This document shows positions 1 to 4,366 of a DNA stretch of 9,205 bases, piece after piece. The notes below the pieces were generated by a model that was not told the DNA's origin, searched no databases, and saw only the letters and a list, made by a program, of their open reading frames with translations. The stretch is from an uncultured Lachnospiraceae bacterium (GTDB taxonomy: Bacteria > Bacillota > Clostridia > Lachnospirales > Lachnospiraceae): NCBI GenBank assembly GCA_902772565.1, contig CACYBJ010000160.1, positions 1 to 9,205 on the forward strand. Reading direction: 5' to 3'. Positions within the stretch are counted from its first letter, which is position 1. Every line of letters begins with the position of its first letter. A program made the position numbers and the translations under genes.

Positions 1-35
1 AATGTGATTCCTGAGATTCTGTAATCGAAAAAATC

Positions 36-41
36 AGGAGG
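36..41 (+). promoter_or_regulatory. Strong ribosome binding site for the split-barrel flavoprotein gene
   Basis: A perfect AGGAGG lies 5 nt before the ATG at 47, which fixes that start. The 46 bases before the gene are too short to show a promoter; its transcript may begin outside the window. Confidence 0.85.
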
Positions 42-46
42 CATCT

Positions 47-439
47 ATGAATAGAGTTGTTGATTTTTTGAAAAATGCAGGCACATACTATCTTGCAACC
101 GTTGACGGCGATCAGCCAAGAGTTCGTCCCTTCGGAACTGCCCATGTTTTTGAAGGAAAGCTTTACATTCAGACAGGAAAGAAGAAGGATGTGTCAAAGC
201 AGCTTCAGGCCAATCCCAAGGCGGAAATCTGCGCATTTGCCGACGGTACCTGGCTTCGCGTTGCAGGCAAGCTGATTGAAGATGACAGAAGAGAAGCGAG
301 AGTATCCATGCTGGATGCCTATCCGGAGCTTAAGGCAATGTACGATCCCGATGACGGAAATACCGTAGTTTACTACTTTGAGGATGCGGTTGCGACATTT
401 GCATCATTTACCGCTGCTCCGGAAGTGATTAAGCTGTAA
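47..439 (+). CDS. Pyridoxamine 5'-phosphate oxidase-like (split-barrel flavin-binding) family protein
   Basis: A 130-residue cytoplasmic protein of the PNPOx-like split beta-barrel fold. Seen in the sequence: the N-terminal 'YYLATVDGDQPRVRPFG' pattern (residues 14-30), then 'GKLYIQTGKKKDVSKQL' (37-53) and 'NPKAEICAF' (56-64). These are the usual order and spacing of the small single-domain clostridial members, and the length is typical. Members of the fold usually bind FMN or a related cofactor and act as small reductases or oxidases; the substrate here cannot be told. True PNPOx enzymes of vitamin B6 synthesis are longer, so a role in PLP synthesis should not be assumed. There is no signal peptide. 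The start is set by AGGAGG 5 nt upstream. Only 30 bp separate it from the next gene, with no terminator between, so co-transcription is likely. Family assignment is firm; function is unknown. Confidence 0.85.
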   Translation: MNRVVDFLKNAGTYYLATVDGDQPRVRPFGTAHVFEGKLYIQTGKKKDVSKQLQANPKAEICAFADGTWLRVAGKLIEDDRREARVSMLDAYPELKAMYDPDDGNTVVYYFEDAVATFASFTAAPEVIKL

Positions 440-469
440 TAAAAAAGTCAGGACGGCAAGGTACGATAT

Positions 470-1489
470 ATGATTACAAATAAAACTATAAAAAGGGCGG
501 CTGCTCCCGTTTTGGCAGCTGCGCTTCTGGCATCTGCCCTATGCGGATGCGGAGCAAAAAAAGACACTGATAAAAAGGCAGATGTAACCGTAACCGAAGC
601 ACCGGAAAACGGTTCCGGGAAGGTGGACGATAATACCGGAAACAATGAAAACGGTGAAGATAACGGGGCAGATGACCCGGCGGAGGATGCGTCGGATGCC
701 GAGCGCGACATAATCGAATCCCTTACTGTTGGATATGCCACATTGGGGGATGTATATAACGATAAAATAACCGAGCTTTCGGAAAAATTAAGGGAATTAA
801 ACCCCGATAAGGCAGACAGATGGGACACCATTATGAACCTTTGGGTGAGCCTTAACGAGGAAACAGCCATAAACTATGATGTGCTTCCCGACGGACTGCC
901 TGAGACCGACGAACTCTGTATAGTAGTGCTTGGTTTCCAGCTTGAGGCCGACGGCACCATGAAGAACGAGCTTATTCAGAGGCTTACGGTGGCGAAGGCA
1001 TCTGCCGAAAAATATCCCAATGCCTATGTTGTATGTACGGGAGGCGGCACGGCAGCCGATAATCCCGAGGTTACCGAGGCAGGACAGATGGCCAAGTGGC
1101 TCATTGAAAACGGAATCTCCGAAGACAGGGTCATCGTGGAGGACAAATCCATAACTACGGCCCAGAATGCAATTTACACCTTCGATATTCTGGAGGCGGA
1201 GCATCCCGAAGTAACAAGCCTTGCCATAGTTTCAAGCGACTATCATATCAAGACCGGCTGGCTTTTGTTTGAAGCCGAGTCCACATTGCGTGCAGATGCG
1301 GCAGGAGAAGAAAAGGTGAATGTGATTTCCGATGCGGCATGGCTTGCTCCCGCCGGAAAACTCTCCGATATGTTTAATGCGGGAGCCCTTATCGAACTGG
1401 CCGGGGACATAGACACAGCATTTGAAATCTATTATGAGACCTATGATATTCACGATCTGCCGGATGTGAACGACATAAAGAATCAGTAG
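470..1489 (+). CDS. Lipoprotein with extracellular DUF218 / YdcF-SanA-type domain
   Basis: A 339-residue predicted lipoprotein. The N-terminus has a basic stretch, an Ala/Leu-rich hydrophobic core (residues 10-24) and the lipobox L24-C-G-C27, so C27 is the likely lipidated residue. Residues 30-80 form a low-complexity linker rich in Asp, Glu, Asn and Gly, presumably spanning the wall. A helical segment (about 80-135) precedes the DUF218 domain (about 148-300), recognised from 'CIVVLGFQLEADG' (150-162), R171, 'TGGG' (190-193), 'TEAGQMAKWL' (202-211), 'VEDKSITTAQNA' (223-234) and 'SSDYH' (255-259). DUF218 proteins include E. coli SanA and YdcF; they are linked to the envelope and to nucleotide binding, but no reaction is established. 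The lipoprotein form puts the domain on the outer face of the membrane. The ribosome binding site is weak (AAGG at 458-461). It lies 30 bp after the flavoprotein gene and ends just before a terminator. Confidence 0.85.
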   Translation: MITNKTIKRAAAPVLAAALLASALCGCGAKKDTDKKADVTVTEAPENGSGKVDDNTGNNENGEDNGADDPAEDASDAERDIIESLTVGYATLGDVYNDKITELSEKLRELNPDKADRWDTIMNLWVSLNEETAINYDVLPDGLPETDELCIVVLGFQLEADGTMKNELIQRLTVAKASAEKYPNAYVVCTGGGTAADNPEVTEAGQMAKWLIENGISEDRVIVEDKSITTAQNAIYTFDILEAEHPEVTSLAIVSSDYHIKTGWLLFEAESTLRADAAGEEKVNVISDAAWLAPAGKLSDMFNAGALIELAGDIDTAFEIYYETYDIHDLPDVNDIKNQ

Positions 1490-1495
1490 CTCGAA

Positions 1496-1515
1496 AAAAC
1501 TCCTTACGGAGTTTT
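1496..1515 (+). terminator. Small A/T-flanked hairpin after the lipoprotein gene
   Basis: AAAACTCC (1496-1503), loop TTAC, GGAGTTTT (1508-1515): a perfect 8-bp stem starting 7 bases after the TAG stop. The T tract is part of the stem, so it could work as a weak intrinsic terminator for the upstream two-gene unit. A stronger hairpin follows at 1571-1607. Confidence 0.65.
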
Positions 1516-1540
1516 CTTGATGTCTCAAAGGCGACGGCCT

Positions 1541-1561
1541 CCCCCGATCGGAGATCGGGGG
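1541..1561. repeat. GC-rich hairpin between two terminators
   Basis: CCCCCGAT (1541-1548) pairs perfectly with ATCGGGGG (1554-1561) over a 5-nt loop. Outer GGC (1536-1538) and GCC (1566-1568) could extend it across an internal loop. It has no T tract of its own on the + strand. It may add to termination or protect the 3' end of read-through RNA. Confidence 0.5.
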
Positions 1562-1570
1562 CAGAGCCGA

Positions 1571-1607
1571 AAAAACCGCAGGTGAGCAGTGCCCACCCGC
1601 GGTTTTT
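1571..1607. terminator. Bidirectional terminator between convergent genes
   Basis: AAAAACCGC (1571-1579) pairs perfectly with GCGGTTTTT (1599-1607). An inner stem, GGTG (1581-1584) with CACC (1594-1597), stacks on it across single-base bulges. On the + strand the stem ends in TTTTT and then AGTTTTT. On the minus strand the A run at 1570-1575 gives the U tract. It therefore suits both the + strand lipoprotein unit and the minus-strand DUF2156 gene, whose stop codon (1606-1608) overlaps the stem. Confidence 0.8.
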
Positions 1608-2520
1608 AGTTTTTAAGAACTGCGTAGTATTTGTCCAGTATGATTTCCGGATAGTAGGAAAGCTTGGCGCGTCTCAGTCCTTCGTCGCCGTTATCGTCTT
1701 CCCGGTTGATGTATTTATAACCTGCGCAGGCATTTCGCGCGAACTCCTGGTTGATCACCGGATAGGCGCCGTCGACGCTGCTAAGGGCTTTTTCTATGTG
1801 AACACAGTACACTTCGTCGGTTAAGGGTTCGCCTATGGCAAATGCCACCGCGCGCCCGGATTTTCTGAGAAGCCCGCCGGTAAGGCCCAGCTCCTTCATA
1901 TTTTTCAACGCGTAGTGCACTGCGGACTGTTCTTCAATAACTGCTTCGTTAACTGCGCTTCCGTTGCTGTTTTTGGCTTCGAGCCAGCTTCGGTCGATTT
2001 CAAGGCATTCGCCGATATTTTCATCCGTAACAGCTTCGTAACTCCAGTCGCCGTCTTTCTTGAAGTTGGATATGTGGTTTCTTTTGCCGTGAAGTTTGCG
2101 TCCCGGCAGGTCTGCAAGTTTGTCCCGTGAGTATATGTAGTCAGCCTGATCCCTGAAGGGGGTGAACTCGAATTTGCCGGGGAAAATCCTCTCAAGCCTT
2201 TCCATGTCTTCCTTAACCATGGGACCGATGCAAAGGGGGAAGCAGGAGGCATCTGCCTCATTCTTCAGTTCCAAAAGCAAAGCTTTAAGAGCGGCATCGT
2301 CATCCGGGTCTCCGAAGGGAAAGGCATAGCTGGTAAAGTCGTTGTCGGGACTCTTGTAGCGAAGCACAAGGAAGTTACCGGACCGGGTAAATTCAGTGCC
2401 GTAAACGTCCTTCCAGAGATAGATTACGCCGAAGGAGGACTCGCACATGGGGCGCGGGTCTCTGATGAAGGCGCTTATAAATCGGTTTTTATCTTTTAAA
2501 GAAATATTTCGAAATTCCAT
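1606..2520 (-). CDS. DUF2156 (phosphatidylglycerol lysyltransferase C-terminal-like, GNAT-fold) protein
   Basis: A 304-residue soluble protein of the DUF2156 family, which shares its fold with the catalytic C-terminal half of MprF/LPG synthase (tandem GNAT-like domains). Seen: start 'MEFRNISLKDKNRF', as usual for the family; 'DYIYSRDKLADLPGRKLHGK' (127-146) followed by RNHISNF, the most typical block; and near the C-terminus 'INREDDNGDEGLRRAKLSY' (271-289). Length is normal for the short clostridial members, which lack the MprF membrane part. By family it may be an aminoacyl or acyl transferase, but no substrate is established for this short form. There is no signal peptide or membrane segment. 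No Shine-Dalgarno sequence is visible. A well-placed promoter ends 9 bases before the ATG, suggesting a near-leaderless message. It is divergent from a GNAT gene and convergent with the lipoprotein gene. Family call firm, function uncertain. Confidence 0.85.
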   Translation of the reverse strand: MEFRNISLKDKNRFISAFIRDPRPMCESSFGVIYLWKDVYGTEFTRSGNFLVLRYKSPDNDFTSYAFPFGDPDDDAALKALLLELKNEADASCFPLCIGPMVKEDMERLERIFPGKFEFTPFRDQADYIYSRDKLADLPGRKLHGKRNHISNFKKDGDWSYEAVTDENIGECLEIDRSWLEAKNSNGSAVNEAVIEEQSAVHYALKNMKELGLTGGLLRKSGRAVAFAIGEPLTDEVYCVHIEKALSSVDGAYPVINQEFARNACAGYKYINREDDNGDEGLRRAKLSYYPEIILDKYYAVLKN

Positions 2521-2529
2521 AGCGTAACG

Positions 2530-2558
2530 ATTTTAGCGCAGAATATATGTTTTGTCGA
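2530..2558 (-). promoter_or_regulatory. Sigma-A-type promoter of the DUF2156 gene, almost abutting its ATG
   Basis: Read on the minus strand, TCGACA (2558-2553) is followed after 17 bp by TAAAAT (2535-2530); each hexamer matches 5 of 6 consensus bases. Only 9 bases lie between the -10 hexamer and the ATG, so the predicted transcript start (about 2523) leaves roughly 3 nt of leader and no room for a Shine-Dalgarno sequence. Confidence 0.6.
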
Positions 2559-2617
2559 TAAGTATTTATCCGGCCGGTGATGGGAAATACCGTTTTGAGA
2601 GCGGTGGAAAAAATACT

Positions 2618-2645
2618 TTGATATACGGATGTATTGGTTTAAAAT
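2618..2645 (+). promoter_or_regulatory. Sigma-A-type promoter of the GNAT gene, abutting its ATG
   Basis: TTGATA (2618-2623), 16-bp spacer, TAAAAT (2640-2645); both hexamers match 5 of 6 consensus bases. Six bases later comes the ATG at 2652, so the predicted +1 is the A of the start codon. The two divergent -35 boxes are 59 bp apart. Between them is a CCGGCCGG palindrome (2570-2577) flanked by GTATTT and AAATAC, a possible operator, though the flanks are not symmetric about it. Confidence 0.6.
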
Positions 2646-2651
2646 AGGCAT

Positions 2652-3287
2652 ATGAAGGATTGCAAAGAAAACACATTTGATAAAATAAAAACCGATAACC
2701 TGCACGAGTCCGACGGAAGCGGATTTTTGCCCGGGGATCTGCCGCGGTTAAAACAAATATGGAAAGATGGTTTCGGCGATACTGACGAGGACATCGAAGC
2801 TTTCTTTTCCCTTTTGTTTGACCCTGAAGCGGTTTATATTACTCGCGAAAACGGTATTCCTGTTTCGGTTATGTATCTGGTAGAAGGCTTGATGCTTTCC
2901 GAAATGCCGTCGGGAAAGCCTGTAAAGGTGACCTATCTTTACGCGCTTGCCGCAAAATGGGACAAGCGGGGAAGGGGTTACGGCAGGCGGACGGTCCGTG
3001 GAGCGGCGGATCTGGCATTTGCTCGGGGAGCCGACATTGTGGCGCTTACTCCGGCAGATGCCAGCCTGAGAGACTGGTACAGAAAGAATGTAGGCTTTCA
3101 AAAAGATACGCTGACAAAAGAGGAGTATATGGAGAAAAAGGCTCCGTGCGTGATTTTTAAGCGGAACTTCCTCGAACTGCAGGAAATCTACTCCTGGGGT
3201 GAAACCGGCGTGAAAGATACGGCTGTTTACGAGGTGAGAAGCGGCCTTGAAGTTCCTGATTTCTACTGGGGCCCGACCCTTATTTGA
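2652..3287 (+). CDS. GNAT-family N-acetyltransferase
   Basis: A 211-residue cytoplasmic GNAT acetyltransferase. Seen: 'LPRLKQIWKDGFGDTDEDI' (30-48), a typical N-terminal helix of this subgroup; 'VTYLYALAAKWDKRGRGYGR' (93-112) holding the strand before motif A and the acetyl-CoA pyrophosphate loop R-G-R-G-Y-G; and 'ALTPADASLRDWYRKNVGF' (131-149) with the helix and a Tyr (Y143) near the usual general-acid position. The acceptor substrate cannot be read from the sequence. A predicted promoter places the message start on the ATG itself. A TTG codon at 2727 (residue 26), preceded by GGAAG at 2715-2719, is an alternative start: the family pattern begins near there and the first 24 residues look like an extension. 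It is divergent from the DUF2156 gene, which also has a GNAT fold. Family certain, start uncertain. Confidence 0.85.
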   Translation: MKDCKENTFDKIKTDNLHESDGSGFLPGDLPRLKQIWKDGFGDTDEDIEAFFSLLFDPEAVYITRENGIPVSVMYLVEGLMLSEMPSGKPVKVTYLYALAAKWDKRGRGYGRRTVRGAADLAFARGADIVALTPADASLRDWYRKNVGFQKDTLTKEEYMEKKAPCVIFKRNFLELQEIYSWGETGVKDTAVYEVRSGLEVPDFYWGPTLI

Positions 3288-3293
3288 TGACCG

Positions 3294-3383
3294 ACACGCA
3301 AAACAAGGGAAAAGGCAAAAAAGCGTGTTGGGAATTAAAACGAGTAACACGCAAAACGAGGAAAACAGAAAGGATACGTGTTA
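3294..3383 (+). repeat. Two tandem inverted-repeat units before the dipeptidase gene
   Basis: Unit 1: ACACGC (3294-3299) to GCGTGT (3323-3328). Unit 2: TAACACG (3345-3351) to CGTGTTA (3377-3383). The two also share the direct repeat ACACGCAAAAC followed by A/G, then AG (3294-3307 and 3347-3360). The right arm of unit 1 (GCGTGTT, 3323-3329) is a perfect 7-bp match to the left arm of unit 2 (AACACGC, 3346-3352), so two mutually exclusive folds are possible. The ribosome binding site of the next gene (AAAGGA, 3369-3374) lies in the loop of unit 2. This fills most of the 97-bp gap between genes. Confidence 0.6.
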
Positions 3384-3384
3384 A

Positions 3385-4029
3385 ATGACAGATATAACCA
3401 TGGACCCGTCGGGGTTTGTCCTTCTTTCGGATGTGGTTCCGCATATAGTGCAGGAGATAAGATACTTCTCAACCTATAATTTCGTCGGTGAGCGCATCGA
3501 CGGATACGAAGAGCCCTGCTCACTCCTTACCAAAGAGGCAGCCAGGGCATTAAAGACCGTAAGCAACGAAATGATGGTTCAGGGGTACAGGCTTAAAATC
3601 TATGATACCTACCGCCCGGCGCGCGCGGTTAAGCATTTTGTGCTCTGGGGAATAGAAGATACCGACATCCGCATGAAACCGTACTTTTATCCTGATCTTG
3701 AAAAACAGGAATTGTTTTCCAAGGGATATATTGCCAAGTTATCAAGTCACAGTCGAGGCAGTACCGTAGACCTGACTCTTCTTGATATGAAAACAGGCAA
3801 AGAGGTGGATATGGGAAGTCCGTTTGATCTTTTCAGTGAGAAGTCCCATCCCGACTGCCGCGATATTACCGAAGAGCAGTACGAAAACCGTATGATACTT
3901 AGAAATGTAATGCTGCGTAACGGTTTTAAGCCCATCGACTGTGAATGGTGGCATTTTACACTTGAAAATGAGCCCTATCCGGATACCTATTTCGATTTTC
4001 CTCTTTCCGCAGAGTATCTGAGAAGGTAA
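3385..4029 (+). CDS. ddpX: D-alanyl-D-alanine dipeptidase (VanX/DdpX family, peptidase M15D)
   Basis: A 214-residue zinc dipeptidase that hydrolyses D-Ala-D-Ala. All expected catalytic residues are visible: R77 in 'YDTYRPARA' (transition-state Arg of VanX), H122 and D129 in 'SSHSRGSTVDL' (zinc ligands, SxHxxGxxxD), and E187 and H190 in 'CEWWHF' (general base and third zinc ligand). Length is close to VanX (about 200 residues). There is no signal peptide, so it acts in the cytoplasm. No vanH, vanA-type ligase or vanRS gene lies in this window, so it is not evidence of vancomycin resistance. Such stand-alone enzymes are thought to recycle D-Ala-D-Ala from peptidoglycan turnover or tune its pool. 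The ATG is preceded by AAAGGA at a longish 10-nt spacing, inside an inverted repeat. A terminator follows 20 bp after the stop. The enzyme call is firm; the physiological role is inferred. Confidence 0.9.
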   Translation: MTDITMDPSGFVLLSDVVPHIVQEIRYFSTYNFVGERIDGYEEPCSLLTKEAARALKTVSNEMMVQGYRLKIYDTYRPARAVKHFVLWGIEDTDIRMKPYFYPDLEKQELFSKGYIAKLSSHSRGSTVDLTLLDMKTGKEVDMGSPFDLFSEKSHPDCRDITEEQYENRMILRNVMLRNGFKPIDCEWWHFTLENEPYPDTYFDFPLSAEYLRR

Positions 4030-4049
4030 GCGCCCGAGAAGAAGACACA

Positions 4050-4079
4050 AAGCCCCTCCGAGTAATCCCGGAGGGGCTT
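4050..4079 (+). terminator. Intrinsic terminator of the dipeptidase gene
   Basis: AAGCCCCTCCG (4050-4060) pairs perfectly with CGGAGGGGCTT (4069-4079) over an 8-nt loop, starting 20 bases after the TAA. The following tract (CTTCTTCG) is T-rich but not a pure T run, so efficiency may be moderate. The A-rich sequence before it is short, so activity in the other direction is doubtful. Confidence 0.75.
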
Positions 4080-4172
4080 CTTCGTATAAGGCAGTCAATT
4101 GCGAAGCGGTTATCTCATCTTTTGACAGCATCTTTGAATTTCAAATTGTGATAAAAAAGTTTCACCTCATGC

Positions 4173-4242
4173 CATTGAAAATCTCAAAATTTATTAAAAA
4201 TGCCTCCCCCCTCTTGTCATTGAAAAAGCCAAAATGTATAAT
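4173..4242 (+). repeat. Imperfect direct repeat of the promoter segment, 45 bp apart
   Basis: CATTGAAAA, 3 bases, CAAAAT occurs at 4173-4190 and again at 4218-4235, each followed by an A/T-rich TATTAA- or TATAAT-like stretch. The second copy occupies the spacer of the promoter at 4214-4242. The first copy has no good -35 box. This may be a duplicated promoter or two binding sites for one regulator. Nearby is a short palindrome, TTTGAA-T-TTCAAA (4133-4145). Otherwise 4080-4213 holds no gene that I can see. Confidence 0.55.
4214..4242 (+). promoter_or_regulatory. Near-consensus sigma-A promoter of the large surface-protein gene
   Basis: TTGTCA (4214-4219, 5 of 6), a 17-bp spacer and TATAAT (4237-4242, 6 of 6). 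Predicted transcript start is near 4249, giving a leader of about 118 nt. This is the best promoter match I found in the window and fits strong expression of an abundant wall protein. Confidence 0.75.
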
Positions 4243-4248
4243 TAGTAT

Positions 4249-4366
4249 GTCTGTATGTCGGCTTTTTTGCCGGCATGCAAATGTATATGCGTAAAAGGAC
4301 TAACAGGGACGTGGGTGTTTTTCTGTGATTTAGTACGCACATTTATTTATTTGTAAGGGAGGATTC
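4249..4366 (+). promoter_or_regulatory. Structured 5' leader of the surface-protein mRNA
   Basis: Two foldable elements are visible. The first is a hairpin at the very 5' end: 4252-4262 pairs with 4269-4279 over a TTTTTT loop (11 bp, two G-U pairs). The second is a longer-range helix: AAATGT (4279-4284) with ACATTT (4339-4344), plus GCGTA (4289-4293) with TACGC (4334-4338), across a 4-nt bulge and enclosing about 40 nt. They share base 4279, so at most one pair must open. I do not recognise a known riboswitch class; c-di-GMP-I core motifs were looked for and not found. A 5' stabilising structure is the simplest reading. Confidence 0.45.
4357..4362 (+). promoter_or_regulatory. Strong ribosome binding site of the large surface protein
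   Basis: GGGAGG lies 4 nt before the ATG at 4367, just downstream of the long-range leader helix and unpaired in that fold. It fixes the start of the 1605-residue protein. Confidence 0.85.

Noticed and set aside
1541..1561. The GC-rich hairpin as an independent + strand terminator
   Set aside because: No T tract follows it (CAGAGCCG comes next). It is listed only as a hairpin between two better terminators.
3385..4029. Vancomycin resistance gene
   Set aside because: The enzyme family matches VanX, but no vanH, ligase or regulator is present in the window. A stand-alone dipeptidase does not confer resistance.
4122..4155. A second promoter starting at TTGACA (4122-4127)
   Set aside because: The only -10-like hexamer, GATAAA at 4150-4155, is 22 bp away, too far for normal sigma-A spacing.
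4249..4366. c-di-GMP-I riboswitch in the leader
   Set aside because: The conserved core and tetraloop-receptor motifs of that class are not found; only generic hairpins are seen.
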